From positions 1-47,518 of the forward strand of contig JBEKFI010000005.1 in NCBI GenBank assembly GCA_050013395.1: DNA of 47,518 bases. The letters are read 5' to 3'. Positions within the stretch are counted from its first letter, which is position 1; each line of letters starts with the position of its first letter. The stretch comes from JBEKZD01 sp050013395 (lineage in GTDB: Bacteria > Verrucomicrobiota > Verrucomicrobiia > Palsa-1439). Position numbers and translations under genes: made by a program. This document shows positions 17,684 to 25,848 of the stretch, piece after piece. The notes beneath the pieces were generated by a model. That model saw only the letters and a program-made list of their open reading frames with translations. It did no database searches and was not told where the DNA came from.

Positions 17684-18487
17684 ATGAATCGTATCGACTC
17701 CAAATTTCAGGCACTGCGCGCGGCGCGGCAGAAAGGCTTTGTCGCTTACATCTGTGCGGGCGACCCTAACTTGAGGGCGACGGCGGCGCTGGCGTCCCGC
17801 TTGAGCGGGATCGGCGTGGATGTGCTGGAGTTGGGCGTGCCGTTCAGTGATCCGCTGTCGGATGGCGTCGTCAACCAACTTGCCGCGGAGCGCGCGCTAC
17901 GCAGTGGGACGACGCTCGACGGCGTCTTGAAGACTGTCGCGGCGTTGCGCAAACAGAACTGCCAGGCGCCGATTGTACTCTACATTTACTTCAATCTTAT
18001 TCATCGCCACGGTGTGAAGCAGTTTGCGCGTGACGCAGCGGCGGCAGGCGTGGACGGCGTGCTGGCTCTTGATTTGCCGCCTGAGGAGGCGGCCGCGTAC
18101 GAGGAAGCAATGCAGCGCTCTGGCGTGCATCCGATTTATCTCGTCGCGCCGACTACACCAGAGAAACGCGTCCGTGAAATAGCGCGGCACGCCAGCGGAT
18201 TCATTTACTACGTCTCGCGCGAAGGCGTAACGGGCATGCAGAAAACCGTGTCGGCAACGATACAGCCGATGGTCGCGATGATCCGCAAACATTCGAAACT
18301 GCCCGTGGCGGTCGGGTTCGGCATTTCGACGCCGCAGCAGGCGCGCGCTGTGGCTGAGACGGCGGATGCTGTCGTCGTCGGCAGCGCGATTGTGAATCAG
18401 ATTGCGAAGTCGGGTGCGGACAGAAATCTTGCGAGTAAGGTCGCGCGCTTCGTTGCGCCGATGGTGAAGGCGGTGAAATCGGTCTGA
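17684..18487 (+). CDS. trpA: Tryptophan synthase alpha chain
   Basis: Cleaves indole-3-glycerol phosphate to indole. The 267-residue TIM barrel has LELGVPFSDPLSDG, with the catalytic Glu and Asp, then DLPPEEA, LVAPTTPEKR, YYVSREGVTG, AVGFGISTPQQ and VVVGSAIVN. The motif after SDG reads VVNQ rather than the PVIQ of many homologues, and the substrate-loop stretch is IYFNLIHRHG in place of TYYNPI. Both look like lineage variation rather than loss. No trpB is adjacent. It lies after a REP and 3 bases before the next gene. Confidence 0.95.
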   Translation: MNRIDSKFQALRAARQKGFVAYICAGDPNLRATAALASRLSGIGVDVLELGVPFSDPLSDGVVNQLAAERALRSGTTLDGVLKTVAALRKQNCQAPIVLYIYFNLIHRHGVKQFARDAAAAGVDGVLALDLPPEEAAAYEEAMQRSGVHPIYLVAPTTPEKRVREIARHASGFIYYVSREGVTGMQKTVSATIQPMVAMIRKHSKLPVAVGFGISTPQQARAVAETADAVVVGSAIVNQIAKSGADRNLASKVARFVAPMVKAVKSV

Positions 18488-18490
18488 ACC

Positions 18491-19357
18491 ATGAAAAAGA
18501 TCCTGGTAGCCATTTTGTTCATCGGCACTCTCATGGACGCAGGTTGTCAGCCAAAGGGAACAGGCGGTTCCGCACCACAGCCAAGCGATCCTCTGCCCTC
18601 ATGGCCTCGCAATTCCTTCCAGCCGACCGGTGCAAAGGCGCTGGTGTGGTATCAGGTCTATGGCCGTTTCCCCGACACGATCGAGATCAGCCGAAGCAAG
18701 TATCGATGCAACGGCATCCCCGAAGGCATCGAGGTGCGCAATTACAGACGCACGGATAGCGAAGGGGCGGTCACAAGCTTTTTGACTCGACCTTTTTTTG
18801 CAGCGGGTTTGAAGCGCGAGCTCTCAGAACTTGCAGCAGCGGTCGAAGCGGCTCCTGAGTACACGATCATACGCGGCGAAACACCTGACTCGACGAGCCT
18901 CGATTACCTGCGGGATGTCGTTGGGCTTGTCACTTGGTTCTTGGACAACGGCGGCTTGGCCGTGTTGGATCCGCAAACTTTCAGGTGGTACGACCGCGAG
19001 AAATGGCGTAGTGAACTGTTTGGGCCGAACGTGCCGGTCCCGAGACATCATGTGGTGATCCTGTACTCTGAGGAGGACGGCATCGCAGACGAAAGCCTGT
19101 TCTGGCTTCACACGAGGGGCATGAGGAAGTTTGCCCGACCCGATTTGAGCGTGCACGATGTGCCCGCCCAGTATCGAGGCGCGGCGATTGACCTGTTGAA
19201 TCGACTGATTGAGATCCAAGCTTTCGGTCAAGCCATTGCAGAAGGGCAGCCGGTGAATATGCAATCGCTGCCGCCCGGCATGACTTGTCGTCACGCGGGT
19301 AGCCTGAACGACCCGGATTTCAACAACACCCACATCGAGATGCGGTGGCCAAAGTGA
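18491..19357 (+). CDS. Lipoprotein of unknown function
   Basis: The 288-residue product starts MKKILVAILFIGTLMDAGCQ, a lipoprotein signal with lipobox MDAGC, so LspA in this window could process it. The mature part has no recognised enzymatic motif. The segment WLHTRGMRKFARPDLSVHDV resembles a piece of the DUF4261-type proteins, but I would not assign the family on that alone. It starts 3 bases after trpA and overlaps manC, so it is embedded in the operon. Confidence 0.7.
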   Translation: MKKILVAILFIGTLMDAGCQPKGTGGSAPQPSDPLPSWPRNSFQPTGAKALVWYQVYGRFPDTIEISRSKYRCNGIPEGIEVRNYRRTDSEGAVTSFLTRPFFAAGLKRELSELAAAVEAAPEYTIIRGETPDSTSLDYLRDVVGLVTWFLDNGGLAVLDPQTFRWYDREKWRSELFGPNVPVPRHHVVILYSEEDGIADESLFWLHTRGMRKFARPDLSVHDVPAQYRGAAIDLLNRLIEIQAFGQAIAEGQPVNMQSLPPGMTCRHAGSLNDPDFNNTHIEMRWPK

Positions 19358-20427
19358 ACTGGGCAGTCATCATGGCGGGCGGATACGGCGAGCGATTCTG
19401 GCCGATGAGCCGCCGCAAGAAGCCGAAGCAACTGCTGCCGATTGTGGGCGACCGCACGATGATCCAGCAGACTGTGGCGCGGCTGGAGACGATTGTCGAT
19501 TATTCACGGATGATGGTGGTGACCAATCGCGAGCAAGCCCCCGTGGTCCACAAGCAACTGCCGCGGGTCAAGAACGTCGTCGCCGAACCGATTGGCCGCA
19601 ACACCGCGCCGTGCATCGGTCTCGCGGCGGCGATCATTGGCAAGCACGATCCCGATGCCGTGATGGTGGTTCTGCCTGCGGATTCATATATCCGTGACGT
19701 CCGTCGCTACCGCCAGGTCGTGAGCGATGCGCTCGATTTGGCGGGCAGAGAGAACGTGCTTGTGACCATCGGCATCCAGCCGACTTTCCCGCACACGGGT
19801 TTCGGTTACATTGAGTTGGGTGAGGAACTGGCCGCCGGGACGCCCACTCAGTTTTGGAAGGCGCATCGCTTCGTAGAGAAGCCAGACCTCAAGACGGCGA
19901 AAGAGTTTTTCGCGAGCGGCGGGTATCGCTGGAACGCGGGCATGTTTGTCTGGTCGCTGCGGGCCATTGCCGAGGCGTTTCGCGAACACCAGCCGGAAAC
20001 GTGGGCAAGCTGTGAGCGGATTCGGGGAGCCGTTGCGACGAAATCGTTTGGCCGCGTGCTGGCGCGGGAGTACCGACGGATGAAAAGAATTTCAATCGAC
20101 TACGCCATTATGGAAAGGGCGGACAACGTGGTCGTTGCCAACGGCGATTTCGATTGGGACGACGTCGGCGACTGGCCTGCGGTCGGGCGCCACTTTGCGA
20201 AGGATGCCAACGGCAACGTCGCGCGCGGCGAATTCGTCGGTCTGAACGCGAGCAATTGCGTGGTCGTGAGCACAGATAAGCATCTGGTTGCAGCCGTGGG
20301 CGCGAATGACTTGGTGATCGTCCACACGGCTGATGCGACGCTGGTTTGTCACAAGAACGAAGCGCAGAAGGTGCGAGACTTGGTGAAGAAACTGGCGGAG
20401 GAGAAGAAGTACAAGAGATTCTTGTAG
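19345..20427 (+). CDS. manC: Mannose-1-phosphate guanylyltransferase
   Basis: Makes GDP-mannose for surface polysaccharides. The 360-residue product has the nucleotidyltransferase signature AVIMAGGYGERFWPMSRRKK with PKQLL, then AEPIGRNTAPCIGLAA, LPADSYI, FVEKPD, WNAGMFVW and DWDDVGDW. There is no C-terminal isomerase domain. The start may be GTG 19345 or GTG 19354; the latter gives a 4-base GTGA overlap with the lipoprotein gene and starts MNWAVIMAGG. The TAG stop lies in the head of a REP (20422-20483). Confidence 0.94.
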   Translation: MAKVNWAVIMAGGYGERFWPMSRRKKPKQLLPIVGDRTMIQQTVARLETIVDYSRMMVVTNREQAPVVHKQLPRVKNVVAEPIGRNTAPCIGLAAAIIGKHDPDAVMVVLPADSYIRDVRRYRQVVSDALDLAGRENVLVTIGIQPTFPHTGFGYIELGEELAAGTPTQFWKAHRFVEKPDLKTAKEFFASGGYRWNAGMFVWSLRAIAEAFREHQPETWASCERIRGAVATKSFGRVLAREYRRMKRISIDYAIMERADNVVVANGDFDWDDVGDWPAVGRHFAKDANGNVARGEFVGLNASNCVVVSTDKHLVAAVGANDLVIVHTADATLVCHKNEAQKVRDLVKKLAEEKKYKRFL

Positions 20428-20483
20428 CCGCGAATCGTATTCGCGGCAGCGGGAGGGCCGCGAGAAGGTTTCGCGGCTGCAAT
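20422..20483. repeat. GTAG-headed REP pair supplying the manC stop
   Basis: TTGTAGCCGCGAATCGTATT on the left and GCGAGAAGGTTTCGCGGCTG on the right, ending CAAT at 20483. The left TAG is the manC stop; the right end overlaps the first ATG of ruvX. Confidence 0.9.
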
Positions 20484-20934
20484 GCGTATGCGAATTCTCG
20501 GAGTAGATTTCGGCATGAAGCGCGTCGGCTTGGCGATCAGCGACGAAACAGGCACGATTGCGCAATCGCTCGATCATCTCGTGGGCGGCTCGGATCAGAC
20601 GGTCGTTCGCGAACTTCTGCGGATCGCCGCAGAACACGGTGTCAGCACGATCGTCGTCGGTGTGCCGTTGCGCATGAATGGATCGCCCAGCCCGCAAACG
20701 GAGCGTACCCTGCGATTCATCACGTCGTTGCAGCAGGCCACCACGCTGCCAGTCAAACGCTGGGACGAGCGGCTCACCAGCGTCCAAGCCGAGCGCGCGC
20801 TGCTGGAGGGAAATGTCAGGCGCAAAGACCGCAAGGAGAAGATCGACAAGCTGGCTGCTCAGATTATGCTGCAAAGTTACCTCGATGCTGCGAACCTTGG
20901 TCCGTCCGGCTCAGACAGTAGCGGCGGTCTATGA
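20482..20934 (+). CDS. ruvX: Holliday-junction resolvase-like protein RuvX (YqgF)
   Basis: A 150-residue RNase H-fold protein: ILGVDFGMKRVGLAISDE, VVGVPLRMNGSPS, WDERLTSVQAE and KIDKLAAQIMLQSYLD are the family motifs, and the conserved acidic residues are present. Homologues process 16S rRNA precursors. The start may be ATG 20482 or the ATG at 20488 (MRILGVDFG), the latter fitting the family. The last residues (SGSDSSGGL) and the stop come from a palindromic repeat, so the native C-terminus was probably different. Followed by truA. Confidence 0.92.
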   Translation: MRMRILGVDFGMKRVGLAISDETGTIAQSLDHLVGGSDQTVVRELLRIAAEHGVSTIVVGVPLRMNGSPSPQTERTLRFITSLQQATTLPVKRWDERLTSVQAERALLEGNVRRKDRKEKIDKLAAQIMLQSYLDAANLGPSGSDSSGGL

Positions 20935-20986
20935 CCGCCGAAGGACATGCTCTAAACCGGGCCGCTGCTCGTAGAGCGCCGCTACA
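20917..20986. repeat. Palindromic repeat at the ruvX-truA junction
   Basis: AGTAGCGGCGGTCTATGACC and AGAGCGCCGCTACAG frame the element; it is the sister of the in-frame uvrB insert. The TATGA within it gives the ruvX stop (20932-20934). Confidence 0.9.
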
Positions 20987-20987
20987 G

Positions 20988-21764
20988 ATGAAACACTTCA
21001 AGCTCACCCTCGCCTACGACGGCACCGCCTACGGCGGCTGGCAACTTCAGCCGAACGCCATGACCGTGCAGGAAGTTCTCGAAGCGGCGCTGGCGAAGAT
21101 CGCGGGGCATCACGTCCGCGTCCACGGCTCGGGCCGCACCGATGCTGGCGTTCACGCCCGCGCGCAGGTTGCCAACTGTTCTTTCGCGACGAAGCTTTCG
21201 CCACACGTTCTTCGCAGTGCCCTCAACGCCAATCTGCCTCCGGACATCCGCGTCCTGCAGGTGCAGGAGGTGGACGCGAAGTTCCATGCGCGTTTTTCGG
21301 CGAAGGGCAAAGAATATCGCTACCAAATCGACTGCGGTGCCGTGACCGATCCCTTCCTGCGTGGCTATGCTTGGCATCACCCGAAGCCGCTTGATCTGAC
21401 GGCGATGCGGCAGGCTGCGAGACTGTTGAAAGGCCGACATGATTTCTCGGCACTGTCCGCGAACCCGCTGCGGCCCGCCTGCGTGGCCGAAGCCACTTCG
21501 TCGCGGCGAAGGCCCGTCGAGAACCGAGTTCGAACCATTTCCAAGCTCGCGATCGGCAGAAGCGGCGGGGTGCTGACGATCACCGTGTGTGCCGATGGTT
21601 TCCTTTACAAGATGGTGCGCTCCATCGTCGGTGCGTTGGTGAAGGTGGGCGAGGGGAGATTGACCGTCGAGCAACTCCGCGAGCTGATGCGTGGCAAGAA
21701 ACGGACGGCGTTGGTGGAGACGGCACCGGCCCATGGACTGTTTCTGTGGAAGGTGTTCTACTGA
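20988..21764 (+). CDS. truA: tRNA pseudouridine(38-40) synthase
   Basis: Makes pseudouridine in the anticodon arm. The 258-residue product has YDGTAYGGWQLQP, the catalytic GSGRTDAGVHARAQVAN (the Asp of RTDAG), FHARFSAKGKEYRY and GFLYKMVRSIVGALVKVG. ATG 20988 (MKHFKLTLAYDG) is the family start; the frame runs back through a repeat to 20931. Residues about 162-176 (PACVAEATSSRRRP) lie in a segment with repeat-like sequence and could be an insertion, though total length is within the normal range. Confidence 0.95.
   Translation: MKHFKLTLAYDGTAYGGWQLQPNAMTVQEVLEAALAKIAGHHVRVHGSGRTDAGVHARAQVANCSFATKLSPHVLRSALNANLPPDIRVLQVQEVDAKFHARFSAKGKEYRYQIDCGAVTDPFLRGYAWHHPKPLDLTAMRQAARLLKGRHDFSALSANPLRPACVAEATSSRRRPVENRVRTISKLAIGRSGGVLTITVCADGFLYKMVRSIVGALVKVGEGRLTVEQLRELMRGKKRTALVETAPAHGLFLWKVFY
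21473..21514. repeat. Possible repeat read in frame inside truA
   Basis: The stretch CCCGCCTGCGTGGCCGAAGC onward to GCGAAGGCCC resembles the family seen twice in larC (CCGAAGCC then CGAAGGCGG). The pairing is poor, so this is a weak call. Confidence 0.35.
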
Positions 21765-21826
21765 TTTGGCGAGCGTGGAGGTTTGACTCGCTGTTTCAGC
21801 GGAAATAGATAGAATGACTGTGGCGT

Positions 21827-22330
21827 ATGAAGAGCCCTGCTATACTGCTGTTTCTGGCCGCAGCGCTGGGTAGTCAACTGGTTGCTGCTCAGACGACAAA
21901 CACGACGCGACTCGCCGCTGCTGAGGAGAAGAAGTTCCGCGAGATCGCTCTGCAGTACTTGACCGAGCGTTACCCGAACGTCGAGCCATCCCGCTTCGTG
22001 TACCAGAATATGATGTTGACTTACTCTGCCGGGCAGTCAGAAGGAGAGATGACGGCCATGTTTGCCGACAGAGATTCCCGCAGACATTTCGTGGGCAAAC
22101 CGAAAATCAAAGAAAAGACCATTCTGGTAACTTACGGAACTCAGTATCTCGTCCGACTGAAACTGGACGGCGAGTTGATCAGCATTCAGCAGCATGAGCG
22201 CAGCGATGGGATTCTGAAAATCACGCCCGGCCCTGATACTCCAGTCCGGCGTCCGTCTCTCACACCCCAAAACGTTCACACCAACACCATTGTCATCATC
22301 CGCCCTGAAAGCGTTCCGCAGTCGCCTTAA
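21827..22330 (+). CDS. Secreted protein of unknown function
   Basis: The 167-residue product begins MKSPAILLFLAAALGSQLVA, a signal peptide with cleavage after VAA or similar. The mature part is mixed charge with no recognised motif (KKFREIALQYLTERYPNVEP near the start). A TAGAAT at 21810-21815 could be a -10. It ends convergently with the KTSC gene, overlapping it by 4 bases. Confidence 0.65.
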   Translation: MKSPAILLFLAAALGSQLVAAQTTNTTRLAAAEEKKFREIALQYLTERYPNVEPSRFVYQNMMLTYSAGQSEGEMTAMFADRDSRRHFVGKPKIKEKTILVTYGTQYLVRLKLDGELISIQQHERSDGILKITPGPDTPVRRPSLTPQNVHTNTIVIIRPESVPQSP

Positions 22331-22548
22331 CCCACCTTTTCCCAAGCGTACTTGCCCTTGATGTTCTGGAGGAAGTACTTGCCGGGGGAGGGGCTGGCGC
22401 GGAACTCGTCGGCGACAGACTTCGACACGGAGAAATAGCGGTACACGCCGGTGGCGTGAAACTCGATCTCGAGCGTCTCGGTCGCCTCATCGTAGCCGAT
22501 GGACGCGATGTCGCTGGAGCTGACCCGTTGTCGTTGGATGTCGGACAT
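22327..22548 (-). CDS. KTSC domain protein
   Basis: A 73-residue protein if started at ATG 22548: MSDIQRQRVSSSDIASIGYD, then LEIEFHATGVYRYFSV, the KTSC domain, here with SSSDIASIGYD at its start. Its function is unknown; the domain is sometimes fused to nucleic-acid enzymes. The longer frame to 22707 reads through a GTAG repeat and is not credible. A promoter-like REP half lies just upstream. Confidence 0.82.
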   Translation of the reverse strand: MSDIQRQRVSSSDIASIGYDEATETLEIEFHATGVYRYFSVSKSVADEFRASPSPGKYFLQNIKGKYAWEKVG

Positions 22549-22554
22549 GTCCCT

Positions 22555-22583
22555 CTTGTAGCCCCGAACTCTTTTCGGGGCAA
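22555..22583 (-). promoter_or_regulatory. Promoter-like sequence inside a REP, before the KTSC gene
   Basis: On the minus strand TTGCCC (22583-22578), 17-base hairpin spacer, TACAAG (22560-22555), 6 bases before the ATG at 22548. Mirrors the uvrB and transposase cases. Confidence 0.35.
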
Positions 22584-22620
22584 GACCGGATTCAATCCCG
22601 CTGTGGCGGGACTGCGCCGC
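22556..22620. repeat. GTAG-headed REP, GTAGCCCCGAA type
   Basis: TTGTAGCCCCGAACTCTTTT with a CCCCGAA...TTCGGGG hairpin, then AATCCCGCTGTGGCGGGACT as a second hairpin. Confidence 0.8.
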
Positions 22621-22893
22621 GAAAAAAGTTCGGAAGTGTGTAATTAACGCAAATGGCCGGTAGCCGAGCGCCGTCCGCGAGGAATTGAGAGGCTGATTAT
22701 CAGGCACTTACGGAGATTTTTGTAGGGGCAGGCCAGCAATGCCGAGCCGCCGCACATACCGTTGCCGGCAGCGGTGTCCGGCCTCACTCTGAACTTGCCA
22801 GAGCGTCTCCGTCTCACTACACTCCGCAGCATGGTGAACGAAGCGCCAGCCACATCGAGCGCACTCCGCAACGTCAGCCCGCAAGGGAATGCC

Positions 22894-23787
22894 TCACCTC
22901 GCCACCGTTAACGCCACCGCGCCGGCCACGGCGATGATGCCTCCGATGATCGAACGCACGCCGGGGCGGTCGCCTTCGATCTTGTAGGCGAATGGGATCA
23001 CAACCAGAGGCGTCGTGGCAACAATCGGCAGCACGATCCCGCTCGGCGTCGTCGCCAGCGCCCATTGATAGCAGCTGACGCCGACGGTCGGTCCCGCCAA
23101 CGCGTTGAAAATGACCCACGGCCAGGCCGCGCGCCAAGCACCTGCTGGACTCGAAGCAGATTCTTTGGCGCGCGCCTTGATGACGATGAAGTACAATGCC
23201 ACCACACCCAGTCCGCCAAGGATGCGTTGATACGCTGCCGTTCCTCCGTCGATGCTCTGGCCCGCAAGATGAGCGACCTGATACGCCTTACGGCTCAGCA
23301 CCGCACCCAAGGCTTGCCCAAATGCTGCCACCAATCCGAAGAGAACTCCCGACACCAAGCGTTTTCGCTCGATGTGGAGATGATCCTTCGGCGCCAGCGC
23401 AATCACGACTCCCGCCAGAATCAACAGCCCGCATGCAATTTGGACCGGACTCAACGTAGTGCCCAGCCACAACCATTCAATCAACGCCGCAATCGGCGCG
23501 GCCACACATTGCATGATCAGAATGGCGAGCCTCGATCCCAGGCGCGGCAACGCCTCGTAACCAGCGACGTCGCCGAGTCCGAACCCTGCCAACCCGCTCA
23601 ACACAAAGAACCACAACCCCGCCCCGCTGAGTCCTTTTCCGAAGAGATGCGCCCACAGCGCCAGAAGGATTGTCCCCAGGGACAGCCGAGTCAAATTGGC
23701 CAATGCGCCGCCCAAATACCGCGTTGACCGCGTCGCACACACCACCGAGATCGACCAGAGAATTGCCGTGAGAAACGAGGGAATCAT
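22894..23787 (-). CDS. EamA/DMT-family transporter
   Basis: The 297-residue product has ten hydrophobic segments in two EamA halves (first half from FLTAILWSISVVC, second from GVLFGLVAAFGQALGAVLSR), with the usual tail of glycine-rich helices (IGGIIAVAGAVALTV). Probably an inner-membrane metabolite exporter; substrate unknown. I use ATG 23787; the frame runs back to 23883 through a palindromic repeat whose translation (DTGETPALLIPP) is not part of the protein. Confidence 0.85.
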   Translation of the reverse strand: MIPSFLTAILWSISVVCATRSTRYLGGALANLTRLSLGTILLALWAHLFGKGLSGAGLWFFVLSGLAGFGLGDVAGYEALPRLGSRLAILIMQCVAAPIAALIEWLWLGTTLSPVQIACGLLILAGVVIALAPKDHLHIERKRLVSGVLFGLVAAFGQALGAVLSRKAYQVAHLAGQSIDGGTAAYQRILGGLGVVALYFIVIKARAKESASSPAGAWRAAWPWVIFNALAGPTVGVSCYQWALATTPSGIVLPIVATTPLVVIPFAYKIEGDRPGVRSIIGGIIAVAGAVALTVAR

Positions 23788-23842
23788 GCGCGCCGCACAG
23801 ATAACAGAAGCGAAGACGCGACTCAAGCTGTGAGGAGGGATT

Positions 23843-23912
23843 AGTAGCGCGGGCGTCTCGCCCGTGTCGTGCGGCATTCCCAAAAAGCAACGGGCGAGAC
23901 GCCCGCGCTACT
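23843..23912. repeat. Perfect 23-bp inverted repeat upstream of the EamA gene
   Basis: AGTAGCGCGGGCGTCTCGCC at the left and its exact complement ending GCGCTACT at 23912; each arm has its own hairpin (GGGCGTCTCGCCC). Confidence 0.92.
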
Positions 23913-23932
23913 GCGTCAGAACTTGTCGTGAT

Positions 23933-23960
23933 GGTAGGGCGGGCTGGCTCAGCCCGCCGT
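23933..23960. repeat. Short palindrome
   Basis: GGTAGGGCGGGCTGGCTCAG followed by CCCGCC; hairpin GGCGGGCTG...CAGCCCGCC. GTAG-like head. Confidence 0.7.
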
Positions 23961-23971
23961 CCGCTGTTGAG

Positions 23972-24403
23972 TCAGGTTGTACTCTTGTCATCTTGCTCCA
24001 ATCTCTTGCCGAGACTGACAACCTCGTCAACGGAATAACCGATGCGCTGATAAAACTCGATGACGGTGCGGTTGGTGTTGCGCGCCAGCAAGTTGATCTT
24101 CGGGCATTGGAGATCCCGCAGCAACTGCTCGGCCTCCACCATCATCTGCCGACCATACCCTTTGCGCCGATGTTCGGGACTGACGGCCAAGTAATTGATC
24201 CAGCCTCGATGTCCCTCATAGCCTGCCATCACCGTGGCGACCAATTCTCCATCGACCAACCCGACCAGAAACAAGTCGGGATGCACTGCCAGCTTCCGAT
24301 GGATGTCCTTCTTCGGGTCATTCCAAGGTTGCACCAAGTCGCATTTACGCCAGAGGTCGATGACGGCTGACTCATCGGAGGGCTGAAATGGACGAATGTG
24401 CAT
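23972..24403 (-). CDS. GNAT acetyltransferase, YpeA type
   Basis: The 143-residue product begins MHIRPFQPSDESAVIDLWRK and contains CDLVQPWNDPKKDI, FLVGLVDGELVATVMAGYEG, the acetyl-CoA motif RRKGYGRQM and SLGKRLEQD, closely following E. coli YpeA. Substrate unknown. GGAGG at 24411-24415, seven bases upstream of ATG 24403, fixes the start against an in-frame ATG at 24430. Confidence 0.9.
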   Translation of the reverse strand: MHIRPFQPSDESAVIDLWRKCDLVQPWNDPKKDIHRKLAVHPDLFLVGLVDGELVATVMAGYEGHRGWINYLAVSPEHRRKGYGRQMMVEAEQLLRDLQCPKINLLARNTNRTVIEFYQRIGYSVDEVVSLGKRLEQDDKSTT

Positions 24404-24410
24404 GGACGCT

Positions 24411-24415
24411 CCTCC
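24411..24415 (-). promoter_or_regulatory. Strong ribosome binding site of the GNAT gene
   Basis: GGAGG on the minus strand, seven bases before the ATG at 24403; one of few clear Shine-Dalgarno sequences in the window and decides the start. Confidence 0.75.
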
Positions 24416-24475
24416 GTTCACGAAGGCCAACGGTAGTAGCTCGGTCTGTTGCGGACAAGCGGAAAGGATGTGGGT

Positions 24476-24528
24476 GTAGAGGTGCTTCCCTGCCCCGAAG
24501 GCTTTCGGGGCAGGGAAGCGCGGCTACA
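24476..24528. repeat. GTAG-headed palindrome with CCCCGAA core
   Basis: GTAGAGGTGCTTCCCTGCCC and GGGCAGGGAAGCGCGGCTAC pair around a CCCCGAAGGCTTTCGGGG core. Related to 31934-32036. Confidence 0.85.
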
Positions 24529-24574
24529 AGTTGAAAACTGAGAACTGATAACCGACCGCTAAGCCCTCGCGGAC

Positions 24575-24617
24575 GAGATCCTTCGACGAACTCAGGATGA
24601 CACGCTCCGCGTGTCAC
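24575..24617. repeat. TCATCCTGAG-type repeat at the nadA 3' end
   Basis: On the minus strand GTGACACGCGGAGCGTGTCA then TCCTGAGTTCGTCGAAGGAT; a common interspersed type. The nadA stop TGA (24616-24614) lies within GTGACAC. Confidence 0.7.
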
Positions 24618-25552
24618 TTCCCCAACGCCATCATCCGCTCGATCGGCACGAGGGCGCGGCGGCGGATGTCTTCGAGGAGAGTGATTTCGGGTGACAGGTT
24701 CTCCAACGCAGCGACGGCTTTCTCCAGCGTGTTCTTTTTCATGAACTCGCACTCGCTGCAACTGCAGGTCTCCGTCGGGCCGGGAATGAAGACCTTGTCG
24801 GGCAATTCCTTTTTCAAGCGATGAAGCATGCCGGGTTCGGTGACGATGATGAATTCTTGTGCAGGCGAAGTTTTACAGTAGGTGATCATCTTTTCGGTGG
24901 AGCAAACTTCGTCGGCCATCATGCGGACGGCGGGCACGCACTCCGGATGCGCGACAATCTTCGCCGCGGGATGTTGCTGCTTCAACTGGAAGATCGCCTT
25001 GTGCGTGAACAGCACGTGCACATGGCACGAGCCCGGCCAGAGGATCAACTCGCGTTTCGTCTGCGCCATGACCCATTGGCCGAGGTTCTGGTCAGGCACG
25101 AACAGGATCTTTTTGTCGGGCGGAATGGAGTTGACCACTTTGACGGCGTTGGACGAGGTGCAGATGATGTCCACGAGCGCTTTGACGGCGGCGGTGCAGT
25201 TGATGTACGCGACAATGACAACATCGGGATGATCCTGCTTCCAGCGCGCCAGCGCTTTGGCGTCGCAGGAATCGGCCAGCGAACAACCCGCTTCCAGATC
25301 GGGGAGCAGAACCGTCTTGCTCGGGTTGACGATCTTGGCGGTCTCGGCCATGAAATGCACGCCGCAGAACAGGATCACGTCGGCGTCGGTTTCCTTCGCC
25401 TTGAAGGAGAGGCCGAGCGAGTCGCCCACGAAATCGGCCGCGTCCTGTACTTCGGGCACCTGATAGTTGTGCGCGAGGATGACGGCGTTGCGGCGCTGTT
25501 TCAACTCGCGCAGATGTTCCTCGAGTTCGACTGTATCGACGGTGGCGCTCAT
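24614..25552 (-). CDS. nadA: Quinolinate synthase
   Basis: Condenses iminoaspartate with dihydroxyacetone phosphate to quinolinate, using a [4Fe-4S] cluster. The 312-residue product has the three-fold repeat structure and the cluster cysteines C119 (YINCTAAVKA), C205 (HPECVP) and one of C263, C265 or C268 (CSCSEC). LAHNYQ, GDSLGLS, FCGVHFMAETAKI and PDLEAGCSLADSC are also conserved. It is the short form without N-terminal extension. The minus-strand REP at 25604-25631 carries a promoter-like sequence about 50 bases upstream. Confidence 0.96.
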   Translation of the reverse strand: MSATVDTVELEEHLRELKQRRNAVILAHNYQVPEVQDAADFVGDSLGLSFKAKETDADVILFCGVHFMAETAKIVNPSKTVLLPDLEAGCSLADSCDAKALARWKQDHPDVVIVAYINCTAAVKALVDIICTSSNAVKVVNSIPPDKKILFVPDQNLGQWVMAQTKRELILWPGSCHVHVLFTHKAIFQLKQQHPAAKIVAHPECVPAVRMMADEVCSTEKMITYCKTSPAQEFIIVTEPGMLHRLKKELPDKVFIPGPTETCSCSECEFMKKNTLEKAVAALENLSPEITLLEDIRRRALVPIERMMALGK

Positions 25553-25603
25553 GTCATTGGCTGTTTGTCAATTCAATCTGGCGCATCTCGTTACCGCCAC
25601 CGG

Positions 25604-25631
25604 ATTGTAGCCCCGAAGGCTTTCGGGGCAA
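25604..25631 (-). promoter_or_regulatory. Promoter-like sequence inside a REP, before nadA
   Basis: On the minus strand TTGCCC (25631-25626), 16-base spacer, TACAAT (25609-25604). It points at nadA, 52 bases away. Confidence 0.3.
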
Positions 25632-25682
25632 GTCGTACCTCATCGGCCATCGCAAAGGCCGCGAGCAGGCTCGCAGCTACAA
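25604..25682. repeat. GTAG-headed mixed REP pair
   Basis: Left half of the GTAGCCCCGAAGG type, right half of the GCGAGCAGGCTCGCAGCTAC type: a chimaera of two REP families facing each other. Confidence 0.85.
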
Positions 25683-25848
25683 CCGGCTTATCGGCTGCGG
25701 ACTATGCCGCTGGTAGTGTCAAGATGCGCCCAATTCAATCTGGCGGGAAACACGACGTTTGTCAACGCGTGGGCCGTCTGGTATGTTGACGCGGTTTTGT
25801 CAGTTCCAACTCGAACGAAGTGGAGAGAAAGGTTTAACGGTCAATTTT

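Larger units (their letters stand above)
22549..22893. other. Gene-free interval of 345 bases
   Basis: Contains the REP at 22556-22620 and then GC-rich sequence with no convincing ORF on either strand. A frame at 22644-22871 (minus) has no family features. Apart from repeats I see nothing in it. Confidence 0.6.
25569..25745. repeat. 147-bp segment between 15-bp direct repeats
   Basis: CAATTCAATCTGGCG occurs at 25569-25583 and again at 25731-25745. Just inside, GCGCATCT (25581-25588) and its complement AGATGCGC (25722-25729) form inverted ends. The interior holds a REP (25604-25682). This looks like a composite element with a long target duplication. Confidence 0.65.
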
